Below the pieces are notes generated by a model. That model was not told the origin of the DNA, did not search any database, and saw only the letters and a program-made list of their open reading frames with translations. 61,966 nucleotides of DNA from Anaeroplasmataceae bacterium (GTDB lineage: Bacteria > Bacillota_I > Bacilli_A > Acholeplasmatales > Anaeroplasmataceae), in NCBI GenBank assembly GCA_020025015.1, contig JAHHSV010000006.1:1-61966 (forward strand). The letters are read 5' to 3'. The position numbers and the translations under genes were made by a program. This document shows, in pieces, positions 52,376 through 61,500 of the stretch (position 1 is the stretch's first letter; the number at the start of each line of letters is the position of its first letter).

Positions 52376-54514
52376 ATGAGTGAAGTGAAACGTTTTGAAT
52401 ACAACTGGGCGGGTAGACCTTTAGTTGTAGAGATTGGCGAAGTAGCCAAGCAAGCAAATGGCGCTTGTATGGTATCATATGGTGGAAGTACTGTTTTAAC
52501 TGCAGTTTGTTCTAACAACGAAGTTTCAACACAAGATTTCTTTCCATTAATGGTTTTATACCAAGAAAAATTATATGCAGCAGGTAAAATCCCTGGAGGA
52601 TTTTTAAGAAGAGAAGGAAGACCAAGTGAACATGAAACATTAGTTTCTCGTTTAATTGACCGTCCTATTCGTCCTTTATTTGCTGAAGGATTCAGAAATG
52701 AGGTTCAGGTTGTTAATACAGTATTATCAGCTGATGAGGATTGTTCAACAGCTATGGCAGCAATGCTAGGCTCATCAATCGCATTAATGATTTCTGATAT
52801 TCCATTTGAAGGACCAATTGCTGGTGTTGTTGTAGGTTTAATTGATGGCGAAATGATCATAAACCCAACTCCAGAACAATTAGAAAAGTCAGATATTAAC
52901 TTAACAGTTGCTGGTACAAAGCATGCAATTAATATGGTTGAGGCTGGTGCTCGTTTTGTTGATGAGGATACAATGTGGGAAGCTTTAAAGTTTGGTCACG
53001 CTGAAATCCAAAGATTATGCGAATTCGAAGAGGAAATCGCTAAGGAATGCGGTAAGGAAAAGGTTGAGGTATCTTTATTTGAATTAGATAAGGATATTGA
53101 TAAAGCTGTTCGTGAATATGCAGAAGAAAAGCTAGTTAAGGCTATTCGTATTGAAGATAAGCTAGAGCGTTATGCAGCTATCGATGCTGTTAATGCTGAA
53201 ACTCTAGAGCATTTTGGTGAAAAGGTATTTATTACTGAAGTAGGCGGAATCAAGGTTTTAGATACTGAAGCTAAGAATGAATATTTAAAGCATGTAAATC
53301 GTTCCTTAGAGGATATTTTACATGGTGAAGTAAGAAGAATGATCGCAGTTGATAAGATTCGTCCTGACGGTCGTATGGTTGATGAAATTAGACCTTTATC
53401 AAGCCGTATTGATGTTTTAGAAAGACCTCATGGAAGTGCTTTATTCACTCGTGGTCAAACTCAAAGCTTAGGTACAGTAACATTAGGTTCATTAAGTGAT
53501 AATCAAATCATTGATGGTTTAGCACCTGAAGATACAAAGAGATTTATGCTACACTACAATTTCCCTCAATTCTCAGTAGGTGAAACTGGTAGATATGGTT
53601 CACCTGGCCGTCGTGAAATTGGTCATGGTGCTTTAGGTGAAAGAGCCTTATCATATGTAATTCCAAGTGAAGATGAATTCCCTTATACAATTCGTGTTGT
53701 ATCTGAAATTTTAGAGTCAAATGGTTCATCAAGCCAAGCTACTATTTGTTCAGGTACATTAGCATTAATGGCAGCCGGTGTTCCAATTAAGGCTCCAGTT
53801 GCTGGTATTGCAATGGGCTTAATTATGCAAGATGAAAAGCATTATACAATCTTAACTGATATCCAAGGTATGGAAGATCACCTAGGTGATATGGACTTTA
53901 AGGTAGCTGGTACTCGTGAAGGTATTACTGCTTTACAAATGGATATTAAGATTAAGGGTATTACATATCAAATCTTAAAGGAAGCATTAGCTCAAGCTAA
54001 GAAGGGTCGTTTACAAATCTTAGACCATATGGCTACAACTATTGCTGAGCCTCGTAAGGAATTATCTAAGTATGCACCTAAGGTTGTTACTACAAAAATT
54101 AATCCAGATAAGATTAAGGATGTTATTGGTGCTGGTGGTAAGGTAATTAATCAAATTATTGAAAAATTTGATAATGTTAAGATTGATATTGAGCAAGATG
54201 GTCGTGTTTTTGTAATGCATAATAATATGGATACTGCAAAAGCTTGTCTTGAGCATATTAAAAATCTAGTTAGAGTTGCTGAAGTAGGTACTATCTATGA
54301 AGGTAAAGTAACTCGTATTGAAAAATATGGCGTATTCGTAGAATTATGGCCAGGCTGTGAAGGATTATGTCACATTTCTCGTTTAGCACCTGAAAGAGTT
54401 GCTAAGTGTGAGGATGTTGTATCATTAGGTAACACAATCCTAGTTAAGTGCATTGGCGTAAATGAGAAAGGTCAAGTAGATTTATCTCGCAAGGATGCAT
54501 TAGTTAAAGCATAA
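52376..54514 (+). CDS. pnp: Polyribonucleotide nucleotidyltransferase (PNPase)
   Basis: A 712-residue 3'-5' exoribonuclease using phosphate. Two RNase PH-like domains (GGSTVLTAVCSN near the start; GTLALMAAGVPIKAPVAGIAMG in the second) flank a helical linker; a KH domain (DVIGAGGKVINQIIE at about 580) and an S1 domain (GTIYEGKVTRIEKYGVFVEL) follow. The tail after S1 is very short (about 10 residues), lacking the acidic extension of some Bacilli. It works in RNA turnover. Confidence 0.97.
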   Translation: MSEVKRFEYNWAGRPLVVEIGEVAKQANGACMVSYGGSTVLTAVCSNNEVSTQDFFPLMVLYQEKLYAAGKIPGGFLRREGRPSEHETLVSRLIDRPIRPLFAEGFRNEVQVVNTVLSADEDCSTAMAAMLGSSIALMISDIPFEGPIAGVVVGLIDGEMIINPTPEQLEKSDINLTVAGTKHAINMVEAGARFVDEDTMWEALKFGHAEIQRLCEFEEEIAKECGKEKVEVSLFELDKDIDKAVREYAEEKLVKAIRIEDKLERYAAIDAVNAETLEHFGEKVFITEVGGIKVLDTEAKNEYLKHVNRSLEDILHGEVRRMIAVDKIRPDGRMVDEIRPLSSRIDVLERPHGSALFTRGQTQSLGTVTLGSLSDNQIIDGLAPEDTKRFMLHYNFPQFSVGETGRYGSPGRREIGHGALGERALSYVIPSEDEFPYTIRVVSEILESNGSSSQATICSGTLALMAAGVPIKAPVAGIAMGLIMQDEKHYTILTDIQGMEDHLGDMDFKVAGTREGITALQMDIKIKGITYQILKEALAQAKKGRLQILDHMATTIAEPRKELSKYAPKVVTTKINPDKIKDVIGAGGKVINQIIEKFDNVKIDIEQDGRVFVMHNNMDTAKACLEHIKNLVRVAEVGTIYEGKVTRIEKYGVFVELWPGCEGLCHISRLAPERVAKCEDVVSLGNTILVKCIGVNEKGQVDLSRKDALVKA

Positions 54515-54520
54515 TTTTAG

Positions 54521-54548
54521 GGGAGGCGGCAAGGCCTCCCTATTTTTA
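54521..54548 (+). terminator. Terminator of pnp
   Basis: GGGAGGC at 54521-54527 with GCCTCCC at 54534-54540, then TATTTTT. Confidence 0.85.
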
Positions 54549-54568
54549 TAATTAAGGAGGTAATTATT

Positions 54569-55378
54569 ATGTTTCTATCAACAGTGATGGATAATATAAA
54601 AACTTATTTGGGCGATGCTTTGTTTAATGTATTTACAGGCTTAATCGCTTTAGTAATAGGATTTTTTATTGTTAAGCTTTTAAAGCTAATTTTAAGAAGA
54701 ATTTTAGGTAGATTGCCAATTAATATGACAATTTCAAAATTTTTGTTATCACTATTGAATGCATCAATCTATGTTATTTACTTCTTAGTAGTATTATCAT
54801 CATTTGGCATTCCTATGACAGGCTTTTTAACTTTAATTGGTTCAATTGGTGTGGCTGTAGGTTTAGCTTTAAAGGATTCACTATCAAATATTGCTAATGG
54901 TATTATGCTAGTTGTTATGCGTCCATTTAAGGTTGGTGATTGGATTAGCGTTAACGGTATTGAAGGTAATGTTATAGCAATTAATATGGTTTCATCTGTA
55001 ATTCAAACTGGTGACAATAAGGTTATTACTATTCCAAATAACTCGATTTTATCTAGCAATATCATCAACTATGATGCTATGAGCACTCGTCGTATTGATA
55101 TGAGCTTTGGTGTTTCATATGATAGTGATATCGATGCTGTTAAGAAGGCTTTATTGGATTTAGCTAGAAATAATGATAAGATTTTAAAGGACCCAGCTCC
55201 AATTTGTGTATTAGCTGAGCAAGCTGCCTCATCGCTTATTTTTAAGCTTCGTTTTTGGGTTAAAAATGGTGATAATTGGACAACACAATGGCAATTAAAT
55301 GAAGATGTGGTAAAGAAATTTAATGAACTTGGTATTGAAATTCCATATAATCAATTAGATGTAAGAATGAGAGGGTGA
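54569..55378 (+). CDS. mscS: MscS-family small-conductance mechanosensitive channel
   Basis: A 269-residue channel with three N-terminal membrane helices (the pore helix carries GSIGVAVGLALKDSLSNIANG) and a cytoplasmic beta domain (FKVGDWISVNGIEGNV, then TIPNNSI). Length is normal for the family. It relieves hypo-osmotic pressure. It is the only intact gene in the window that ends with TGA. The next gene begins in the same frame 6 bases after the stop. AAGGAGGT precedes the ATG. Confidence 0.94.
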   Translation: MFLSTVMDNIKTYLGDALFNVFTGLIALVIGFFIVKLLKLILRRILGRLPINMTISKFLLSLLNASIYVIYFLVVLSSFGIPMTGFLTLIGSIGVAVGLALKDSLSNIANGIMLVVMRPFKVGDWISVNGIEGNVIAINMVSSVIQTGDNKVITIPNNSILSSNIINYDAMSTRRIDMSFGVSYDSDIDAVKKALLDLARNNDKILKDPAPICVLAEQAASSLIFKLRFWVKNGDNWTTQWQLNEDVVKKFNELGIEIPYNQLDVRMRG

Positions 55379-55384
55379 TTTAAT

Positions 55385-56410
55385 TTGAAAAAAATTATTT
55401 TATTTTTCTCATCAGTTTTAGTTTTCTTTGGCTTTAGTCTTAAAGCAGGAGCCTTCGAATTACCAGAGGATGCTAATTCAATTAATGTTTTAAGTGGTAC
55501 AAAGGAAATAGTTTTAAACTATGATGAAACCTATGATTTTCATTATAGTCCCAACAATTTATTCCTAACTCGTGATGGCAATATGGTTAAATTTTTAAAT
55601 TTAACTAATACAAACTCAAATATATTTATCTACAGGGATAACAAAGAGGTAAGAACTATAACTTTAAACTTTGTAAGCCCAGATAAGCTACAAATTATTA
55701 AGGATGGCGACCTATATTATGCTGGTAGCAATGGTAAGAAGATTTATGGTGATTTCACTTGGATTGTTGATAATAAAGAATTTGTAGGTTTATCTACCTA
55801 TGCTGATCCTTTTACAAAGCTAAAGTATAAGGGTGAGGTTATTTCTTATGTTAGCCTACGACCAGACTTTTTAGATGATATTTGGATTATTGCCTTAGGT
55901 GCACCATTATTACTTTTGGTTATAATTTATTTAATCTACTTATTAATGCCGTTTAACGTTTATAAGAGAATTAATCGTTCGGCTACTAAGCTTAAAAATA
56001 ATTTATTAACTGTTAAAGCTAAGTTTAGTGATAAAGAAACAATTAACGCTTATATATTACTAAAAAGTCGGGTTGGAACACTTACTAATTATATAAAAAT
56101 GGTTCCTGAAGCCTGTCCTATTTATGGTGATTTAAATAAGATTAAAAGTGATTTATTATTAGCTGTTGAAAATTTAAGCCGTTTAGGTAGAAACTTCCCT
56201 GTTTCAAGCATTGATACTTTAATTGACTATTTCATTTATAAGATGGATGCTTTAATTCAGCTTTTAGATAATGGTGGTTTTAATTTCAAAGAGGATAAGA
56301 AGAAAAATAAAAAGCAGCCAATCTTACCAGTTCATGATGATCATGAATTAAGTAAGGAAGAAATTGATGCCTATCATTATTTAGAAGGTATTAATGTAAT
56401 TAAGAAATAG
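55385..56410 (+). CDS. Exported single-pass membrane protein of unknown function
   Basis: A 341-residue protein starting at TTG 55385, with the site GAGAGGGTGA overlapping the mscS stop. A signal peptide (about 1-22, cleaved near KAGAFE) precedes an extracytoplasmic beta-rich domain, a membrane helix at about 168-190, and a cytoplasmic helical domain with a lysine-rich stretch (EDKKKNKKQ) near 305. No family is recognised. It is translationally coupled to mscS, suggesting envelope association. Confidence 0.7.
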   Translation: MKKIILFFSSVLVFFGFSLKAGAFELPEDANSINVLSGTKEIVLNYDETYDFHYSPNNLFLTRDGNMVKFLNLTNTNSNIFIYRDNKEVRTITLNFVSPDKLQIIKDGDLYYAGSNGKKIYGDFTWIVDNKEFVGLSTYADPFTKLKYKGEVISYVSLRPDFLDDIWIIALGAPLLLLVIIYLIYLLMPFNVYKRINRSATKLKNNLLTVKAKFSDKETINAYILLKSRVGTLTNYIKMVPEACPIYGDLNKIKSDLLLAVENLSRLGRNFPVSSIDTLIDYFIYKMDALIQLLDNGGFNFKEDKKKNKKQPILPVHDDHELSKEEIDAYHYLEGINVIKK

Positions 56411-56411
56411 A

Positions 56412-56439
56412 TTGACTTTAGTTTTTTCTATGATAAAAT
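56412..56439 (+). promoter_or_regulatory. Promoter of rnpB
   Basis: TTGACT at 56412-56417 and TAAAAT at 56434-56439 with a 16-base spacer, starting transcription near 56446. Confidence 0.75.
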
Positions 56440-56445
56440 AATTAA

Positions 56446-56785
56446 TGCAACAAGGTAATCGAGCAGAAATGTTAGGAAAGTCCATGCTAGCACAATCTGA
56501 GATGATTGTAGTGTTTGCGCTTAAGGAAAAAATAACTTAAGGCACCTTTGGGTGACGGCAGATGAAATCTAAGGCTTTTAGCTATGATCTAGTCTATAAA
56601 GTGCCACAGAGACGATTCTTTAAGAAATTAAAGACTGAAACGCGGTAAACCCCACAAGCTAGAAATCCAAATTTTGGTAGGAGAGCTTGAACCGGCAAAA
56701 TGAAGCTAGGTTTAGGTCACATTAGTGAAGATAGATGATTACCCATGACAAAACATGGCTTATGAGTTGCGAGAAGGCTTCGGCC
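56446..56785 (+). ncRNA. rnpB: RNase P RNA component, bacterial type B
   Basis: The catalytic RNA that trims tRNA 5' leaders. The conserved pieces GTTAGGAAAGTCCATGCTAGCAC (CR-I, written here in parts as AGGAAAGTCC at about 56473), GTGCCACAGAGACGA at about 56601, GAAACGCGGTAAACCCCAC at about 56637, and TTAGGTCA-type ends are present in the right order over some 340 bases. The 5' and 3' ends are estimated from the promoter and terminator. Confidence 0.93.
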
Positions 56786-56797
56786 TTCTTTTTTTTT
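56772..56797 (+). terminator. Terminator of rnpB
   Basis: AGAAGGC / GCCTTCT with UUCG loop, followed by T9. Confidence 0.92.
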
Positions 56798-56869
56798 ATT
56801 TTGTAAAAAAACTCTTGATTTATATTTGAAAATGTTGTAACATCTTAATTGCTACGAAAAGAAATAGTA

Positions 56870-57107
56870 GTTTATAAATATATTTTAGCGAACTGTTGAT
56901 GGTGAAAGAACAGTATAGATTTTATAAATGAACGCGTCTTTGAGCTAATCTATGATATTAGTAGATTCAGGTTCGCCTGTTACAGCGATAAAGTATGTTA
57001 GTACTTGAGAGTATGTTAAATGATTTTAACGTGAACTAGGGTGGCACCGCGTATATATATACGTCCTTAGATGAGTCTTTTAGACTTGTCTAAGGACTTT
57101 TTTTAAC
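56870..57107 (+). promoter_or_regulatory. T-box leader of the amino-acid ABC transporter, probable Arg specifier
   Basis: Stem I with distal GGTG, then GAA-CGC-GTCTTTGAGC at about 56930, which by alignment with glyQS (specifier, purine, then GAGC) gives CGC (Arg) at 56933-56935. The T-box AGGGTGGCACCGCG is at 57038-57051, and the terminator GTCCTTAGA / TCTAAGGAC lies at 57063-57100 before T7. The specifier is inference; the T-box itself is clear. Confidence 0.9.
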
Positions 57108-57133
57108 TTTAAATTATATTGTGGAGGATTATT

Positions 57134-58660
57134 ATGAAAAAAATATTATTATTAATTAGCTTAGTTATTGTTTCATTATTTACCTTAACATCTTGTAAGG
57201 GTGAAAATAGTGAGCTAGTAGACTGGACAAAAGAAAAATATGAACAGGTTGTTGACTTACCTGAAGATATTAAAACCAAATTAAATGGTACTTTGAGAGT
57301 TACGACCTCACCTGATTATGTACCTTATACTTTCTTAGATATGAAAGAAAGTGGTAATAAAAGATTTCAGGGCGCTGATATTTTTCTGGCTAATTATTTG
57401 GCTCAAAGCTTAGGCTTAGAGCTTAAAATTGTTGAATCTAATTTTGATGGCTTAACAACTCAATTAGATAATAATAAGGCTGATATCATTTTAGCAGGCT
57501 TAACCTATACGGAAGAGCGTGCTAAAAATTATCAGATTACAGACTATTATTACGCTAATGGTGATGGCGGTCAGGTTTTAGTAGTTCTAAAGGAACAATA
57601 TGATAATTTAAATAGCTTTGAAGCTATGAATCAAAGCCATATTACAATTGGAGCTCAGGCTGGTTCAATTCAATATGAATTAGCAGAAGCACAATTAACT
57701 GAAGCTAAAACTAAGCCTTTTTCTAAAATTGATGATGGCTTAAATAGATTGAAGCATGGTAATTTTGAAGCTCTAGCAATGTCTGGTATTAATGCTAAGA
57801 CAGCGATTAAAAAGGATTCATCATTAAAAATAATTGATGCCTTTACCTTGGTTGAGGAAAATCCTTCTGGTACTATGGGGTTGTTAACTAAAAATAATCC
57901 TTTGACAACCTATATTAATGAGGCCTTAAGCCTACTTAAAGAAGGTACCTACGAGCATTGGTTAGATTTATCAATTGATTATTCACTTGCGATAAGCGTT
58001 GATGTTAATAAAAATTTCTTTGAACGCTTTGGTTTAGTTATTAGTGAATTTGGTATTGAATTTTTAAAGGGTACTGGTATAACTCTTGCCTTAAGTGCAA
58101 TAACAGTTTTATTTGGTACAATTATAGCGGTTGGCTTAAGTGTAATTAGAAAAAGTAAATATATAGCTGTTAGATCAGTTGGTAATGCCTATGTTGAATT
58201 TGTAAGAGGTATACCATTACTACTATTATTATGGTTATTATATATGATATCACCTGCTTCATGGCCTGCTTATTTAAGTGTAACAATTGCTTTATTCTTA
58301 AATAGTGGTGCTTATGTTGCTGAAATTATAAGAGCTGGTGTAGGAGGCGTTGATAAGGGACAATATGAAGCAGGTAGAACCCTAGGTCTATCCAAGTTCC
58401 AAACTATGCGTAAAATTATCCTACCACAAGCAATTAAGAAGATTTTACCAGCTTTAGGTAATGAGTTTGTATCATTAATAAAGGAAACTTCTCTAGCATC
58501 AGTTTTCTTTATTGGCGATTTAATGACAGTAAAGAATAATATTACAGCAATAACTTATTTATCAATTGAACCATTTATTGTTGTTGGTATTATTTACTTT
58601 GTTTTAACTTACGGAACAACTAAGCTTATTAAGCTAGCTGAAAAGAAAATGGAGGCGTAA
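57134..58660 (+). CDS. Amino-acid ABC transporter, fused substrate-binding lipoprotein and permease
   Basis: A 508-residue fusion. A lipoprotein signal peptide ends in LTSC (Cys about 21). A substrate-binding domain (about 45-280; LNGTLRVTTSPDYVPYTFLD, then VESNFDGLTTQLDNNKADIILAG) is joined to a permease domain with five helices (about 310-500), whose EAA loop is EAGRTLGLSKFQTMRKIILPQA. Such fusions are known in the His/Glu/Gln uptake family. GGAGG precedes ATG 57134. The T-box specifier CGC suggests arginine as substrate (inference). The ATPase follows after 3 bases. Confidence 0.92.
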   Translation: MKKILLLISLVIVSLFTLTSCKGENSELVDWTKEKYEQVVDLPEDIKTKLNGTLRVTTSPDYVPYTFLDMKESGNKRFQGADIFLANYLAQSLGLELKIVESNFDGLTTQLDNNKADIILAGLTYTEERAKNYQITDYYYANGDGGQVLVVLKEQYDNLNSFEAMNQSHITIGAQAGSIQYELAEAQLTEAKTKPFSKIDDGLNRLKHGNFEALAMSGINAKTAIKKDSSLKIIDAFTLVEENPSGTMGLLTKNNPLTTYINEALSLLKEGTYEHWLDLSIDYSLAISVDVNKNFFERFGLVISEFGIEFLKGTGITLALSAITVLFGTIIAVGLSVIRKSKYIAVRSVGNAYVEFVRGIPLLLLLWLLYMISPASWPAYLSVTIALFLNSGAYVAEIIRAGVGGVDKGQYEAGRTLGLSKFQTMRKIILPQAIKKILPALGNEFVSLIKETSLASVFFIGDLMTVKNNITAITYLSIEPFIVVGIIYFVLTYGTTKLIKLAEKKMEA

Positions 58661-58663
58661 TTT

Positions 58664-59551
58664 ATGAGTATAATTAGTGTAAAAAATTTATATAAGAATT
58701 TTGAAGACCTTCAGGTTTTAAAGGGGATTAATTTAGAGGTTAATGAGGGGGAGGTTGTATCAATTATTGGTACATCTGGTAGTGGTAAATCAACGTTATT
58801 AAGAAGTATGAATTTACTTGAAATTCCCCAAAATGGCACAATTACCTTTAAGGATAAGGAAATATTTAATATCGAAACTAATCATTTAGAAATTACAGAT
58901 CTAATTAATGATATTAATCTATTAATGGAACATAAATTAGACTCTAAAAAAGAGATTAAGCAACTAGAGCGTAAGCTTAAGGCTAAAATGAAAGAGCAAG
59001 AGCGTATTACTAACAAGAAGATAGCTGAATTAGATAAAAATGTTAATGATTATCGTAAACATGTAGGTATGGTTTTTCAACATTTTAATATTTTCAATAA
59101 TTTAAATATAATTGATAATATTACCTTAGGACCTATTACCTTGGGCTTAGCTACTAAGGAAGAGGCAATGAAGAACGCAATGGAGCTTTTAGAAAGAGTT
59201 GGCTTAGCTGACAAGGCTTATAGTAAAGCATCTGATTTATCTGGTGGTCAGAAACAAAGAATCGCTATTGTTAGAAGCTTAGCTATGCAGCCTGATGTAA
59301 TTTTATTTGATGAGCCTACAAGTGCCTTAGACCCAGAAATGGTTAAAGAGGTCTTAAGTGTTATTAAATGTCTAGCTAAAGCTGGTATGACAATGGTAAT
59401 AGTTACACATGAGATGGCTTTTGCTAAGGAAGTGTCTGATAAGGTTGTATTTATGGATGAGGGTATTATTAAAGAAATGGGTACGCCTGAAGAGATATTT
59501 GATCATCCCCAAAATGAGCGTTTAGTTAAATTTTTAGAGGCAGTTTTATAG
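58664..59551 (+). CDS. Amino-acid ABC transporter ATPase with coiled-coil insertion
   Basis: A 295-residue ATPase against about 240-250 for the HisP/GlnQ family. Walker A is GTSGSGKST at 36-44, the Q loop VGMVFQHFNIF at about 134-144, the signature LSGGQKQR, and Walker B VILFDEPTSALD. The extra 50-60 residues lie at about 70-128 between Walker A and the Q loop, highly charged and heptad-like (KKEIKQLERKLKAKMKEQ). It powers the 57134 permease. The insertion's role is unknown. Confidence 0.92.
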   Translation: MSIISVKNLYKNFEDLQVLKGINLEVNEGEVVSIIGTSGSGKSTLLRSMNLLEIPQNGTITFKDKEIFNIETNHLEITDLINDINLLMEHKLDSKKEIKQLERKLKAKMKEQERITNKKIAELDKNVNDYRKHVGMVFQHFNIFNNLNIIDNITLGPITLGLATKEEAMKNAMELLERVGLADKAYSKASDLSGGQKQRIAIVRSLAMQPDVILFDEPTSALDPEMVKEVLSVIKCLAKAGMTMVIVTHEMAFAKEVSDKVVFMDEGIIKEMGTPEEIFDHPQNERLVKFLEAVL

Positions 59552-59563
59552 TACTTTTAACTG

Positions 59564-59588
59564 GGGAAAGTCGATTGACTTTCCCTTT
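59564..59588 (+). terminator. Terminator of the ABC transporter operon
   Basis: GGGAAAGTC / GACTTTCCC with loop GATT, followed by a short T run (TTTGTGTTT). Confidence 0.75.
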
Positions 59589-59642
59589 GTGTTTCATAAT
59601 TGTAATCTAAACAATATTCTTGTAAAATAATAGCAATTTTGC

Positions 59643-59648
59643 TATAAT
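59643..59648 (+). promoter_or_regulatory. -10 of lepA
   Basis: TATAAT at 59643-59648, about 24 bases before ATG 59673, giving a leader of about 18 bases with GGAGTGA. Confidence 0.65.
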
Positions 59649-59672
59649 TCATTAGGAAATGGAGTGATTTTT

Positions 59673-61499
59673 ATGAGTATGGATAGAAAAAAACTATTAT
59701 TACATCAACAAATGATTCGTAACTTTTGTATTATTGCTCATATTGACCACGGTAAGTCAACTCTAGCAGATAGAATTCTTGAAATTTGCGATAGTGTTGA
59801 ACAAAGAGAGATGCAAAAGCAGCTACTAGATTCAATGGATTTAGAGCGTGAACGTGGAATTACAATCAAATTGAATGCAGTAGCCTTAAAATATAAAGCT
59901 GATGATGGCTTAGAATATCAATTTAACCTAATTGATACTCCAGGGCATGTCGATTTTACCTATGAGGTATCACGAAGCTTAGCGGCTTGTGAGGGTGCGA
60001 TTTTAGTTGTCGATTCAACCCAAGGTGTTGAAGCCCAAACCATCGCTAATGTTTATTTAGCTTTAGATAATAATCTTGAAATTTTACCATTAATTAATAA
60101 AATAGATTTACCATCTGCGGATATTAATCGTGCTAAGCATGAAATTGAGGATGTAATTGGTTTACCATCTGATGAGGCTATTTGCTGTAGTGCCAAGACT
60201 GGTGTAGGTGTAAGAGGGATTCTTGAGCAAATTGTTAATTATGTTCCTGCTCCTACAGGTGATCCATTTGGTCCAACTAGAGCCTTAATTTTTGATAGCG
60301 CCTTCGATCCATATCGCGGTGTTGTCGTTTTAATATGCGTAAAGGAAGGTATGATTAAATTAGGCGATACCTTAAAGTTTATGGCAACTGGTGCGATCTA
60401 TGATGTAGTTGAAATTGGTGTACGTACACCAAAGGAAGTTAAGCGTGAATATTTAATGGCTGGTGAGGTAGGTTATGTTACTGCCTCAATTAAAGATATA
60501 AATACGGTTCACGTTGGTGATACAATTACTGTTATTGGCAATGAAGCTCCTGAGGCTTTACCAGGCTATAAGAAGATGAATCCAATGGTTTATTGTGGTT
60601 TATATCCGATTGATTCTAAGCAATATGGCGATTTAAAGGATGCCTTAGATAAATTAAGATTAAGTGATGCATCCTTAGTATTTGAGCCTGAAACCTCGCA
60701 AGCTCTAGGCTTTGGCTTTAGAACAGGCTTTTTAGGCTTATTACATATGGATATTATTCAGGAAAGAATTGCTCGTGAATTTGGTATTGAGCTAATTGCA
60801 ACTGCACCATCAGTTTCATATCATGTTTATTTAAATGATGGTCAAATGGTTATCGTTGATAACCCTGCTCAGCTACCAGATATGGCAAAAATTCAAAGAA
60901 TTGAAGAGCCATTTGTTAATGCAACCATTATGACTCCATCTGATTATGTTGGTGCGGTAATGGATTTATGCCAAAAGAAGCGTGGAACATTTATAGATAT
61001 GCAATATGTTGAAGAAACTCGTGTTTTAGTTCACTATAGTATTCCATTATTAGAAATCGTTTATGATTTCTTTGATAAGCTAAAGAGCTACACTAAGGGC
61101 TATGCTTCCTTTGATTATGAGCTTGGTGATTATGAGGCTTCAAAGCTTGTTAAGATGGATATTATGCTAAATGGTGATATTGTCGATGCTTTAAGTACAA
61201 TTGTTCATAAGGATTTTGCCTACGCTCGTGGTAAGGTTTTAGTAGAAAAGCTTAAGGATATCATTCCACGTCAAATGTTTGAGGTACCAGTTCAAGCAGT
61301 AATTAACCATAAGGTTATTGCTAGAAGTGATATTAAGGCAATGCGTAAGGATGTTTTGGCTAAGTGCTATGGTGGCGATATTAGCCGTAAGAAGAAATTA
61401 TTAGAAAAACAAAAAGAGGGAAAGAAGAAAATGAAGGCCATTGGTAGCGTTGAGGTACCACAGGAGGCCTTCCTAGCAATTCTTTCAACGGAGGAATAA
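59673..61499 (+). CDS. lepA: Elongation factor 4 (LepA)
   Basis: A 608-residue ribosome-associated GTPase thought to aid ribosome assembly and back-translocation under stress. G1 is AHIDHGKST at about 23, the effector region RERGITIK, G3 DTPGHVDF, G4 NKIDLP, and G5 CSAKTG. The C-terminal domain is specific to LepA (ends in VGSVEVPQEAFLAIL). ATG 59673 follows GGAGTGA; an in-frame ATG at 59664 is possible but lies too near the binding site. The CoA-binding gene begins 1 base after it. Confidence 0.97.
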   Translation: MSMDRKKLLLHQQMIRNFCIIAHIDHGKSTLADRILEICDSVEQREMQKQLLDSMDLERERGITIKLNAVALKYKADDGLEYQFNLIDTPGHVDFTYEVSRSLAACEGAILVVDSTQGVEAQTIANVYLALDNNLEILPLINKIDLPSADINRAKHEIEDVIGLPSDEAICCSAKTGVGVRGILEQIVNYVPAPTGDPFGPTRALIFDSAFDPYRGVVVLICVKEGMIKLGDTLKFMATGAIYDVVEIGVRTPKEVKREYLMAGEVGYVTASIKDINTVHVGDTITVIGNEAPEALPGYKKMNPMVYCGLYPIDSKQYGDLKDALDKLRLSDASLVFEPETSQALGFGFRTGFLGLLHMDIIQERIAREFGIELIATAPSVSYHVYLNDGQMVIVDNPAQLPDMAKIQRIEEPFVNATIMTPSDYVGAVMDLCQKKRGTFIDMQYVEETRVLVHYSIPLLEIVYDFFDKLKSYTKGYASFDYELGDYEASKLVKMDIMLNGDIVDALSTIVHKDFAYARGKVLVEKLKDIIPRQMFEVPVQAVINHKVIARSDIKAMRKDVLAKCYGGDISRKKKLLEKQKEGKKKMKAIGSVEVPQEAFLAILSTEE

Positions 61500-61500
61500 T

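Noticed and set aside
53544..53732. Minus-strand open frames inside pnp, deoD, nagA, ptsI and hisS.
   Set aside because: Shadow frames opposite strongly conserved genes, with biased composition and no start signals.
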